Positions 39,191 through 47,859 of a stretch of 64,000 nucleotides of DNA are shown in pieces. Both the position numbers and the translations under genes were made by a program. Numbering within the stretch: the first letter of the stretch is position 1; each line of letters starts with the position of its first letter. This DNA is from Aquabacterium sp. A3. Its GTDB lineage: Bacteria > Pseudomonadota > Gammaproteobacteria > Burkholderiales > Burkholderiaceae_C. The notes beneath the pieces are model-generated. The model was not told where the DNA came from and did no database searches. It worked only from the letters and a program-made list of their open reading frames with translations. The stretch covers positions 124,001 through 188,000 of the forward strand of contig NZ_JBBPEV010000003.1 in assembly GCF_038069945.1 (NCBI RefSeq). The letters run 5' to 3'.

Positions 39191-39300
39191 TGCAGCCCCT
39201 CGGGATAAGATGAACAGCGTGATGAGCCTGCCATTCTACGAAGTGGGCTCTGGAACACCAGCGCCGTGCTGGCGTTTCGCAAATTTTGGTTACATGAACC

Positions 39301-40212
39301 ATGCAAGCAGGGTGGGTGTTGTTGTATTTCATGTTGGGTTGCGGCGTGCTCGCGATGCTCGCATTCCCTTGGCTGCGCGGGGCGATATGGCGACCCTGGC
39401 GGCAGTTATGGCGTCAAGGCTGGCCTGAGCCCTCTTTGTGGTGGTGGCGGATGCAGCGGCGGTGGCAGTCTTGGCGCGATCAACCCGACGTGCTGGGAGC
39501 GCCGCTGAGCGTCACGGGTCGGCGCCGTCTGGTGTGGTCGACGGCGGTCTTGCTCAGTGCCCCGGCGGCGCTGATTCTGGCATGGTCGGCATGGAACGAG
39601 CGCACGCTGGACGGCTTTGACGACCGCGTCGAGGCGGTCGATCCACGGCTGGCGCATTTGCTGGCCGGCGAGCAACTGTCGCCCCCCGCGCCCTTGCCGC
39701 CAGAGGTGTTTGCCACCGCCGAGGTCGAAATCGAGCGCCCGATGACGGCCACCGCCGATCGCCGCTGGGAGCAACTCCAGCCCGCATTCATGCAGCGTCT
39801 CTTGCGCATCTTCAAAGTGATGCAAGACGAGCATGGCTACGAGTTGGTGTTGCTGGAAGGCTATCGCAGCCCACAGCGTCAGGCCCAACTGGCGGCCCAG
39901 GGCACCCATGTGACCATGGCCGGCGCGTGGCAGAGCTATCACCAGTATGGCGTGGCTGCCGACGTGGCCTTCTGGCGCGACGGGCGCGTGGTGATTTCAG
40001 AGAAGGATGACTGGGCCGCTCGGGGCTACGAGCGCCTGGGGCAGGTGGCCGAGGCCCACGGACTGACCTGGGGTGGCCGCTGGCGGATGCGCGACCTCGG
40101 CCATGTCGAGTGGCGAACACCCGAAGTCCAGCAGGCCATGCGTGCCGCCCGGCGAGCCCCGCCAGCGCCGGCGTTCGAGGCGGACACAAGCGGTAACACC
40201 AACACCCCCTGA
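39301..40212 (+). CDS. M15-type peptidoglycan peptidase, T6SS-associated
   Basis: 303 residues. Two membrane segments (about 4-24 and 77-97) anchor a C-terminal M15 (VanY/endolysin-like) zinc peptidase domain. Zinc ligands are H214 and D221 (SYHQYGVAAD) and H268 (LGHVEW); R189 in EGYRSPQRQ is the substrate-binding arginine. Such enzymes cut peptide crosslinks in peptidoglycan. Position next to PAAR and tssM suggests a TagX-like role, opening the cell wall for the secretion apparatus as described in Acinetobacter. The N-terminal membrane hairpin argues against it being an injected effector. Confidence 0.85.
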   Translation: MQAGWVLLYFMLGCGVLAMLAFPWLRGAIWRPWRQLWRQGWPEPSLWWWRMQRRWQSWRDQPDVLGAPLSVTGRRRLVWSTAVLLSAPAALILAWSAWNERTLDGFDDRVEAVDPRLAHLLAGEQLSPPAPLPPEVFATAEVEIERPMTATADRRWEQLQPAFMQRLLRIFKVMQDEHGYELVLLEGYRSPQRQAQLAAQGTHVTMAGAWQSYHQYGVAADVAFWRDGRVVISEKDDWAARGYERLGQVAEAHGLTWGGRWRMRDLGHVEWRTPEVQQAMRAARRAPPAPAFEADTSGNTNTP

Positions 40213-40303
40213 GGGGGGGGCGCGCATTGAAGCTCAGCCTTTAGACTGCGCCCCGCGCCGTTGTAAACGGTGACGACAACACAGACACCGCAGGGAGCAC
40301 GAC

Positions 40304-40573
40304 ATGGGCAGGCCTTTCATCGTCCTGGGCGACGCCACGAACCATGGTGGGAAGGTCATCGAGGCCTCAGGGACCACCGACACGCACGGCAAGCGCATCG
40401 CCCGTGTGGGCGACAAGGTGACTTGCCCCAAGAAGGGACACGGCGGTACCACCGTGATCGTCAGCGGCGACCCCACCATGGTCATTGACGGCAAGCCTGC
40501 CGCCCGCCATGGCGACAAATGCGCCTGCGGCGCCACCTTGCTGTCCGCGCAAGCGGTGTCCACCGCTGGCTGA
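40304..40573 (+). CDS. PAAR-domain spike tip protein
   Basis: 89 residues and essentially only the PAAR domain: VLGDATNHGGKV, ARVGDKVTCPKKGHG, GDPTMVIDGKPAARHGDKCACGATLL. The Cys and His residues bind the zinc that caps the cone on VgrG at the T6SS spike. There is no fused toxin domain. The ATG has a GGAG site. A VgrG gene is not in the window. Confidence 0.93.
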   Translation: MGRPFIVLGDATNHGGKVIEASGTTDTHGKRIARVGDKVTCPKKGHGGTTVIVSGDPTMVIDGKPAARHGDKCACGATLLSAQAVSTAG

Positions 40574-40619
40574 CGCTGGTGATCTGTGAGGCGGCGGCGA
40601 TGATGCAGGCAGACAAGGC

Positions 40620-42215
40620 ATGAACAGGCTTCTTCGGGCGTCGGGTTTGCTGTTGCTGGTGGGCGCGCTGGTCTGGCTGGCCACCCTGTGGCAGTGGCAG
40701 ACCAGCGGGCGTGATGTGTCCATGGCCGACATCGTGGTTCAGTTGCTGTTGCTGCCTGTGTTGCTGGTGGCCGCCTTTTTGGTGGCCGCCTGGGCCATCA
40801 AGCGTATGCGCCAGCCGCCTGTGGTGGCCAGCAGCAGCCTTGGCACCGCAGCGGCGCCAACGCCATCGACACCGCCGCCCGAGGTGTCCCTGCCTCGGGC
40901 CTGGGTGGTGGCCCAGGCGGTCAATGCCCCGGGGGCAGACGACGTGGCCGCGCTGTGGCGCGTCGTGCAGGGAGGCGACGCCATGCCCACACTGGACCCC
41001 GAGCTGACCGATGCGCAGGGCTTGCCCATTTTCAGTGGGCGTGGTCAGCAAGACGATTCGATCGCTGAAGCGCTGCAGGCTCCAGACGAAGGGGCATCGA
41101 CCTGGCCCACGCCGGCCGACGGCCTGCCCTGGTCGGTGGGCGCTCAGCGCGCCTTGTGGCGACTCAAGCCCGTGCTGGCCCAGTTGCTGGAAGTCCTGCA
41201 TGCCTTGCCACAGGCGGATGATCCAGCCCAGACCACCCCTGGCGGTCGCCCTGAGCTGTTCGAGCCGGCGTCCAACCACCTCTCGGGTGTGGCGCGCGCC
41301 GTGACGCCCGCCATGGTGCAAGCGCAGGCTGATCGCGCCCCCGTGCTCACGGTGCGTCTGATCCTGCCGGCTGTCTGGCGAGACGCCGAACGCGACGCCG
41401 CCGTGAACTGGGTTCGGGTACAGGCTGCCGAGGTGCTGGACTGGGCGAAAGCCCAACGTGCCCAGGGCATTCGATGGGTGACCGAGACACTGCCAGAGCC
41501 CGATCAGCTGTGGGCTGAGTTGAATCAGTTGCTGGTGCAGTGGTCGCGCGAGGCCCGTCCCCAGGCGTGTTTGCTGCTCAGTTGTGACAGCGCGCTCGAC
41601 CCTGACAGGGTGGCGCAGTGGGAAGCCACCGGCACCTTGTTCACGGCCCAGCACCAGCGGGGCCGGGTGCCCGGAGAGGCCGCCGCTGGCGCGCTGCTGG
41701 TGCATCACGCCTGGCCAGGTCTGGACGGGCCGCACCAAGACCACAAGCCGGTGTGCTTGCTGGCGCCCTTGCAGGCCCGACGCGACAAATCGGCCGACGC
41801 CGTGGGCCGCGTTGGCCACCAACACCTGTTGGCCCTGCTGCAGGCCACGCAGCGCCTGGCCATGCCTTCGGGCTGGACGGAAGAACTGCTGCTGATCACG
41901 GATGCAGACCACCGGGCCAGCCGGGTTGCTGAGCTCTACGAGGCCTTGCAGGAAGCCGCCCCCGCGCTGGACCCGGACACCCAGGTCATGCGCCTGGGCT
42001 CCGTGTGCGGGGACCTGGGGCAGGCGCGTCCCGTTGTGATGCTGGCCTTGACGGCCGCCAGCCTTGGCCAAGAACCTTCGTGGACGACGGCACTGGCCGT
42101 GCTGCTTCATGACGCCCGTGACCGGGCGGTTTTGCCCCTTGTTCGCTCGTGGCCACCCGTCGCGGCGCCCGAACCATCTCCGGCGGAGGCTGCAGCCGAC
42201 GCCGTGCCCGCTTGA
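40620..42215 (+). CDS. T6SS-islet membrane protein with degenerate ketosynthase-like domain
   Basis: 531 residues. Two N-terminal membrane helices (about 6-24 and 37-60) and a Pro/Ala-rich linker lead into a soluble domain. From about residue 240 the pattern recalls beta-ketoacyl synthase (thiolase fold). CLLLSCDSALDPD (D323-S324) parallels the GVDS strand, RGRVPGEAAAGALL (350-356) the PGEGA motif, and SVCGDLGQARPVVMLALTAASL (GDLG 464-467) the GDLGAAS turn. I see no catalytic Cys-His-His set, so it is probably a non-catalytic relative. The fold call is my inference from motifs. It lies between PAAR and tssM and ends 16 bases before tssM, so a T6SS role is likely. Confidence 0.6.
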   Translation: MNRLLRASGLLLLVGALVWLATLWQWQTSGRDVSMADIVVQLLLLPVLLVAAFLVAAWAIKRMRQPPVVASSSLGTAAAPTPSTPPPEVSLPRAWVVAQAVNAPGADDVAALWRVVQGGDAMPTLDPELTDAQGLPIFSGRGQQDDSIAEALQAPDEGASTWPTPADGLPWSVGAQRALWRLKPVLAQLLEVLHALPQADDPAQTTPGGRPELFEPASNHLSGVARAVTPAMVQAQADRAPVLTVRLILPAVWRDAERDAAVNWVRVQAAEVLDWAKAQRAQGIRWVTETLPEPDQLWAELNQLLVQWSREARPQACLLLSCDSALDPDRVAQWEATGTLFTAQHQRGRVPGEAAAGALLVHHAWPGLDGPHQDHKPVCLLAPLQARRDKSADAVGRVGHQHLLALLQATQRLAMPSGWTEELLLITDADHRASRVAELYEALQEAAPALDPDTQVMRLGSVCGDLGQARPVVMLALTAASLGQEPSWTTALAVLLHDARDRAVLPLVRSWPPVAAPEPSPAEAAADAVPA

Positions 42216-42231
42216 ACTGCAGGATTTGTTC

Positions 42232-45200
42232 ATGCAACGTTTCTGGTCATTTCTTCTGGATCCACGGGCACTGACCGTGATTGGCGTGTTGGCCCTGGCC
42301 GCCTTGCTGCTGCTGAGCGCCGATGCCTTGCGCATGGGCCTGTATGGCGCCGCAGCGCTGCTGCTTGGCGTGATGGTGGTCTGGCTGTTTGTGTGGCTGG
42401 TGCGCCGCTGGCGGGCCCGTCGTGCGGCCCGCGCGCTGGAGCAGGCGCTGGACGCCCAGGCCAGCGACGCCGTCAAGGCGGCCGAGCACCGAGGCTCCGG
42501 CGCCGAAGTGGCGGCCTTGCGCGAGCGCATGGCCGAGGCGGTCAAGCGCATCAAAACCTCGCGCCTGGGTGAGCTGTCGGGTTCGGCGGCACTGTATGAG
42601 CTGCCCTGGTACGCCATCATCGGCAACCCGGCCGCAGGCAAGAGTTCGGCCATTGTCAAATCCGGGCTGAAGTTCCCTTTTGCGGAAAACACCGACCACG
42701 TCATCCAGGGCATTGGCGGCACACGCCATTGCGACTGGTACTTCACCAGCGAGGGCATCGTCCTGGACACGGCGGGCCGCTACGCCGTGCATGAAGAAGA
42801 TCGTGACGAGTGGCTGGGTTTTCTCTCGCTGCTCAAGAAATACCGCGCCAAGGCCCCGCTCAACGGCGTGATCATCGCCGTGAGCGTGGCGGAGCTGGCC
42901 AACCACAAGGCTGATTTCGGCATTGAACTGGCCCGCAAGCTGCGCCTGCGCGTTCAGGAGCTCACCGAGCGCCTGGAGGTGTTCGTGCCGGTGTACGTGA
43001 TGTTCACCAAAGCCGACCTCATCGCCGGTTTTGTGGACTTCTTTGAGGACCGTGAGCGATCAGAGCGTGACAAGGTCTGGGGCGCCACCTTGCCTTACCA
43101 GGTGCAGGGAAGGATCGATGCGGCCGAGGCCTTCGACCACCACTTCGAGGTGTTGTATCAGGGGCTCAAGGAGGCCTCCGTGGCCCGCATGTCGATGCAC
43201 CGGGGTGAGCAGTTGCCCCCAGGGGTGTTGACCTTTCCGCTGGAGTTCGCTGCGCTCAAGCCCGCCCTGCGCACCTTCATCCATACGCTGTTCGAAGACA
43301 ACCCCTATCAGTTTCAGCCTGTGTTCCGGGGCTTTTACTTCACCAGTGCCGTTCAGGAAGGGCAGTCCACCAGCCGCGCCAGTCAACGCGTGGCCGAGCA
43401 ATTCGGCCTGCAGTTGCAGCCAGGCACCGCCGCAGCGGTGTATTCGCAAAGCGGGTTCTTTGTCAAAGAGCTGTTTTCGCGCGTGATCTTTGCCGACCGG
43501 CGTCTGGTGCAGCAGTACACCAGCCGCCACAAGCTGCGTTTGCGTTATGCCAGCTTCCTTGGTGGCGTGCTCTTGTTGGGGGCGCTGCTGGCGGGCTGGA
43601 CGTGGTCCTACATGGGCAACCGGCAGTTGGTGGCCAATGTCGAGGCCGACCTGGTCAAAGCACAGCAGGTACAGACCCAGCGGGTCGATCTGCAATCCCG
43701 GCTGGAGGCGCTGGCGATCTTGCAAGATCGCCTGGAGCAGATGCAGCGTTACCGCGACACGCACCCCTGGTCCATCGGGCTGGGCCTCTACCAGGGCGAC
43801 GCGATCGAAGACCGTCTGCGCGAGGAGTACTTTCACGGTCTGCGTGTGGTGCTGCTGCAGCCGGCAGCCCAGGCGATGGAGGCCTACCTGGCCGACGTCA
43901 ATGCCCGGGCTGATGAGCTCAAGCCCTTGCAGCGTGGCCCCGATGGCACGCTCCTGGTGGAAGAAGAGTCCGCCCCCATGGCCATGTTGACTGCAGCGCC
44001 GCCAGCCGCCGGGCGGTCCCCGTATGCGCGCGCGTCCGCCGCCGATGTGACCGAAGCCTACAACGCACTGAAGGCTTACCTCATGCTGGGCGATCGAAGC
44101 CGCCTGGAGAGTGCCCACATGAGCGATCAGCTCACGAGGTTCTGGCGTGGCTGGCTCGAGGACAACCGCGGCAGCATGACCCGTCAGCAGATGATCCGAC
44201 ACGCCGAGAGCATCTTGTCGTTTGCGCTGGCGCAGGTCCATGCCCCCGAGTTTCCTCAGCTCGATCTCAACCTGGGGCTGCTGGACCAGACCCGAGACAC
44301 CCTGCGGCGGGTCGTCAAGGGCATGCCGGCGCGCGAGCGCGTCTACGGTGAAATCAAGGCCAGGGCGGCCACCCGCTTCGCGCCGGTCACCGTGGCCCGG
44401 CTGGTTCAGGATGCCGACCGGCAACTGGTCAGTGGCAGCCATGCGGTCTCAGGGGTGTTCACGCGCGAGGCCTGGGAAGGCTATGTACAGGAGGCCATCA
44501 AGGAGGCCGCCAACAAAGAGCTGCAGTCGTCCGACTGGGTGCTCAAGACGGCCGTGGCCGACGACCTGACCCTCGAAGGCAGCCCGGAGCAGATCGAGAA
44601 AGTGCTGACCCGCATGTACAAGACTGAGTACGTGAAAGAGTGGCAGCGATTCATGCAGGGCATCACGGTGCAGGAATTCGGAGGCTTTGAACAGGCCGTG
44701 CTCAGCATGAATCGCCTGGGCGATCGCCGTCATTCGCCCGTGGGCGTGCTGTTGCAGACCCTGTATGACCAGACCTCCTGGGACAATCCCAGCCTGCTCA
44801 ATGACCGCCTGGCCAGTGGCCAGACGCGTTTTTTGAGCTGGTTCAAACAGCGCATCATGAGCACCACGCCCAGCCGGGCCAATGTGGACGTGAACTTGCA
44901 GACCGACCAGCTCAAGGCCATTCCCATGGGCCCGATCGGGCAGGAGTTCAGCGCGCTGACCAAGGTGGTCATGGCGCGCGAAGGTGGTGAGCCCATGCTG
45001 AGCCGCTACCTGGCCGCACTGGCCAAGGTGCGCACGCGCTTCAACCAGATGAAAGCCCAGGGTGACCCTGGACCCGGGGCCCGCCAGTTGATGGCGCAAA
45101 CGCTGGCCGGCCAGGGTGAGCTGGCCGAAGCCCTGCAGTTGGTCGATGAGCAGATGCTGGTGGGCATGAGCGAGTCTGCTCGCGCGGCCTTGCGGCCCAT

Positions 45201-46035
45201 CCTGGTGCGGCCATTGATGCAGGCCTTTGCGGTGGTGGTGGCACCCGCCGAGCAAGAGCTCAACCGTGTCTGGACGGCGCAGGTGTATGAGCCCTTTCAA
45301 CGCACCCTGGCCAACAAGTACCCCTTCGATCCCCAGTCGCGCATGGAGGCCAGCCCACAGGAGGTCGCGCAGATCTTTGGCAGCAGCGGCGCGGTCGCCC
45401 AGTATGTTGACAAGACGCTGACCGAGTTGGTGCTGCGCCGTGGCGATGTGCTGACACCGCGCGCCTGGGCCGACATCGGTGTGCGTTTGCAGCCCGCCTT
45501 TGTGCAGGGGGTGGCGGGTTGGTTGGCCCCGCTCAATGGGCAAGGCGCAGCCAACCAGGCTGGGGCGGGTGCCGCACCGCCCGCCGAGGCGCAAACGGTG
45601 TTCCAGATCCTGCCCCTGGCCGCCCCCGGCCTGACCGAGTATTCGGTCGAGGTGGACGGCCAGGTCATGCGTTACCGCCAGGGGGCCGCCAGCTGGACCC
45701 ACTATGTGTGGCCAGGCCCCGGCACACCAGGCGCCCGTGTGTCGGCCGTCACCTACGAGGGCCGCACCATCGACCTGTTCAATGAGCCGGGCCGCTTTGG
45801 CCTGGAAAAAATGGTGAACGCTGCCCAGCGACGCAAGCTCGATGATGGCGTGTTTGAGCTGGCATGGGGCCAGGGTGAGCCGGTCGTGAAAGTGCGCCTG
45901 CGCATCATCTCCAATGTCAGCACGCAGGGGGCGTCAGCACCTGCTGCCAGCACTGGTGCCCATGCGAGGTCAGGCCCCACGGGCGCCTTGCCCGCCCAGG
46001 TGGCCGGACTGGACGTCAACGGAGGTCAACCATGA
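42232..46035 (+). CDS. tssM: T6SS membrane complex protein TssM (IcmF family)
   Basis: 1267 residues, the usual TssM size. Two N-terminal membrane helices (about 14-30 and 36-57), a cytoplasmic NTPase-like domain with Walker A GNPAAGKS (131-138), and a third membrane helix near residues 440-460 precede the long periplasmic region and C-terminal beta domain (LTEYSVEVDGQVMRYRQG... TYEGRTIDLFNEPG). TssM spans the inner membrane and reaches TssJ in the outer membrane. ATG 42232 follows AGGA and gives the family N-terminus. Its stop overlaps the tagF start (ATGA). TssJ and TssL are not in the window. Confidence 0.96.
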   Translation: MQRFWSFLLDPRALTVIGVLALAALLLLSADALRMGLYGAAALLLGVMVVWLFVWLVRRWRARRAARALEQALDAQASDAVKAAEHRGSGAEVAALRERMAEAVKRIKTSRLGELSGSAALYELPWYAIIGNPAAGKSSAIVKSGLKFPFAENTDHVIQGIGGTRHCDWYFTSEGIVLDTAGRYAVHEEDRDEWLGFLSLLKKYRAKAPLNGVIIAVSVAELANHKADFGIELARKLRLRVQELTERLEVFVPVYVMFTKADLIAGFVDFFEDRERSERDKVWGATLPYQVQGRIDAAEAFDHHFEVLYQGLKEASVARMSMHRGEQLPPGVLTFPLEFAALKPALRTFIHTLFEDNPYQFQPVFRGFYFTSAVQEGQSTSRASQRVAEQFGLQLQPGTAAAVYSQSGFFVKELFSRVIFADRRLVQQYTSRHKLRLRYASFLGGVLLLGALLAGWTWSYMGNRQLVANVEADLVKAQQVQTQRVDLQSRLEALAILQDRLEQMQRYRDTHPWSIGLGLYQGDAIEDRLREEYFHGLRVVLLQPAAQAMEAYLADVNARADELKPLQRGPDGTLLVEEESAPMAMLTAAPPAAGRSPYARASAADVTEAYNALKAYLMLGDRSRLESAHMSDQLTRFWRGWLEDNRGSMTRQQMIRHAESILSFALAQVHAPEFPQLDLNLGLLDQTRDTLRRVVKGMPARERVYGEIKARAATRFAPVTVARLVQDADRQLVSGSHAVSGVFTREAWEGYVQEAIKEAANKELQSSDWVLKTAVADDLTLEGSPEQIEKVLTRMYKTEYVKEWQRFMQGITVQEFGGFEQAVLSMNRLGDRRHSPVGVLLQTLYDQTSWDNPSLLNDRLASGQTRFLSWFKQRIMSTTPSRANVDVNLQTDQLKAIPMGPIGQEFSALTKVVMAREGGEPMLSRYLAALAKVRTRFNQMKAQGDPGPGARQLMAQTLAGQGELAEALQLVDEQMLVGMSESARAALRPILVRPLMQAFAVVVAPAEQELNRVWTAQVYEPFQRTLANKYPFDPQSRMEASPQEVAQIFGSSGAVAQYVDKTLTELVLRRGDVLTPRAWADIGVRLQPAFVQGVAGWLAPLNGQGAANQAGAGAAPPAEAQTVFQILPLAAPGLTEYSVEVDGQVMRYRQGAASWTHYVWPGPGTPGARVSAVTYEGRTIDLFNEPGRFGLEKMVNAAQRRKLDDGVFELAWGQGEPVVKVRLRIISNVSTQGASAPAASTGAHARSGPTGALPAQVAGLDVNGGQP

Positions 46036-47021
46036 GCGTGGCGGCCACTGGGCTTCAAGGCGAACTGCTGTACTTTGGCAAGGTGCCCGCCCGGGGCGAC
46101 TTCATCCGAAGCGTGCAGCATCCGGCGTTTGTGGATCAACTGGACCGATGGCAGTCGCAGCTGATGGACCGCCTGTCCACCGATCCCCGCTGGAAGCTGA
46201 TCTACGACCAGGCCCCTGGCCTGGTGTTTGCGGTGTTGGGCACGGGCAGCCGCACGGCCCTGGCGGGGCATTGGCTGCCCAGCGTCGACTCGTCCGGGCG
46301 CCGCTTTCCATTCGTCGCGGCGGGCACGTTCGAGCTGCCGACCTCCAGCGCTCTTTGGCCTGCGGTGCCCATGGCCCTCGACCGCCTGTGGTTGCGCGTA
46401 GAGCAGGTGGCCCGCGTGGCCCATGCGGCCACCGCACTGGAGCACGCGCAGGCCAGCCTCAACGCCCCGCTGCCATGCGCGGTGGATGTGGACGCTGCCA
46501 TGTCTGCGCTGGCCGATTTTCTGGACAGCCACACGCTGGCCAGCCTGGAGCAAATGCTGCATGCCGTGGGGTGCGAGTGGTCGGTGCGCCAGTCCATGCT
46601 CGCCCTGGGTCTGTTGCTGACACCGGCCATGGCCCAAGGGGCGGGCCGCCTCACCAAGGTCTTGCGTCTTCCGTTGCCGGCAGAGCCAGCCGTGCGCACG
46701 GCGGTGGCTGCCTGGTGGCTCAGCCTGGTCCATGGATTTTTTGACCGGCATGCCTTGGAGCTGGGTGTGTTCATCGTGCCGCGTGAGCGCGGCGCGGAGC
46801 TGTTGCTGGGCTTCCAGGGCGCTTCGGCCGTTGGCCTGCTGGCCGCCATCGATGCCCAGGCCAAGGCCACACACACGGTCAGCCTGGATCAATCGGAGTG
46901 GGTGGAATCCGACGTCGCACAGGATGCCGGCTTGCGCAAGCTGTCGAACTACCTGCGTGATCCGGGGCTGTCCTTGGGGCAGGCCTTGGCCATCTACCGT
47001 GAAGTCTTTCTGGGGGTTTGA
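46032..47021 (+). CDS. tagF: T6SS-associated protein TagF
   Basis: 329 residues. The N-terminal half carries the TagF signature LLYFGKVPARGDFIR and LVFAVLGTGSRTALAGHWLPSVD. In Pseudomonas and Agrobacterium TagF acts as a post-translational repressor of the apparatus. The C-terminal half (about 180-329) is unassigned by me. No PpkA kinase, PppA phosphatase or Fha gene is adjacent here. Translationally coupled to tssM by a 4-base overlap and followed 1 base later by the OmpA-like gene. Confidence 0.9.
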   Translation: MSVAATGLQGELLYFGKVPARGDFIRSVQHPAFVDQLDRWQSQLMDRLSTDPRWKLIYDQAPGLVFAVLGTGSRTALAGHWLPSVDSSGRRFPFVAAGTFELPTSSALWPAVPMALDRLWLRVEQVARVAHAATALEHAQASLNAPLPCAVDVDAAMSALADFLDSHTLASLEQMLHAVGCEWSVRQSMLALGLLLTPAMAQGAGRLTKVLRLPLPAEPAVRTAVAAWWLSLVHGFFDRHALELGVFIVPRERGAELLLGFQGASAVGLLAAIDAQAKATHTVSLDQSEWVESDVAQDAGLRKLSNYLRDPGLSLGQALAIYREVFLGV

Positions 47022-47022
47022 C

Positions 47023-47850
47023 ATGTCTGCATGGGGAAGCTGCTTTCGACAGAGGGCTGCATGGCGGTGGCCGGTGGCGTGTCTGGGTGCCATGCTCTTG
47101 TCATGTGCGCCATGGCCGTCCTGGGCACAGTCGCCCGAGGCCGCCACCGTGGTGGGCGCCGGGCAGGTGGTGGCGTCAGGTACCGTGCCGGACGAAGCCA
47201 CCCGTGTGGCCATCCTGACGCGCCTGCGCGAGGTCTATGGCAGCGACCGTGTGGTGGATCAACTGGCGCTGGGGCCTGTGGTCGCACCGCCTCAGTGGAG
47301 CCAGTATGTGCACCGGTTGTTGGGCCCGCAGCTCAAGCAGGTTCGGCATGGTCAACTGGTGGTGCAGGGCCAGACCGTCGAGCTCAAGGGCGAAGTGCCC
47401 AACGAGCTGGTTCGCCAGGAGGTGGTCAGTCAGCTGGCCACGTCGCTCAACCCGACCTACACCGTGCGCAATGGGCTGCGCGTGGCCGTTCGCGAACAAG
47501 AGGTCGTGGACAAGACCCTGGCCAATCGCATCATCGAGTTCGAGCCCGGCAGCGCGGTCTTGCGTCCGGAAGGTGCCTTGATCCTGGACGAACTGGCCAA
47601 GGCTTTGCTGACGCTCGGCGAGCGCCGCGTGGAGGTCATCGGGCACACCGATGCCCAGGGTTCGCGTGCGTCCAATGTGGCGTTGTCGCTGGCGCGCGCT
47701 CAGGCCGTGAAGTCCTATCTGGTGGGACGTGGCCTGGACAACGAGCGCATTGCCACCTCGGGGATGGGGCCCGATCAGCCGGTGGCCGACAACCTCACCG
47801 AGCAGGGGCGAGCCCGCAACCGCCGCATCGAGTTCCGTGTGGGCTCGTGA
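47023..47850 (+). CDS. OmpA-family peptidoglycan-binding protein of the T6SS islet
   Basis: 275 residues. The leader ends in LLSC (C28), a lipobox, although an AWAQ signal peptidase I site follows close behind. The middle (about 40-150) has a BON-like pattern (LVVQGQTVELKGEVPNELVRQEV). The last 110 residues are an OmpA C-terminal domain: IIEFEPGSAVLRPEGALILDELA and VIGHTDAQGSRASNVALSLARAQAV...NRRIEF, with the Asp and Arg that bind diaminopimelate. It probably anchors the secretion complex to the cell wall, a role that TagL-type or TssL-fused OmpA domains fill elsewhere. Confidence 0.88.
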   Translation: MSAWGSCFRQRAAWRWPVACLGAMLLSCAPWPSWAQSPEAATVVGAGQVVASGTVPDEATRVAILTRLREVYGSDRVVDQLALGPVVAPPQWSQYVHRLLGPQLKQVRHGQLVVQGQTVELKGEVPNELVRQEVVSQLATSLNPTYTVRNGLRVAVREQEVVDKTLANRIIEFEPGSAVLRPEGALILDELAKALLTLGERRVEVIGHTDAQGSRASNVALSLARAQAVKSYLVGRGLDNERIATSGMGPDQPVADNLTEQGRARNRRIEFRVGS

Positions 47851-47859
47851 GCGCTGGCC

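Noticed and set aside
40205..40220. C-run/G-run hairpin after the M15 peptidase gene as a terminator
   Set aside because: The loop would be only three bases and no U-run follows; the islet genes downstream are probably co-transcribed.
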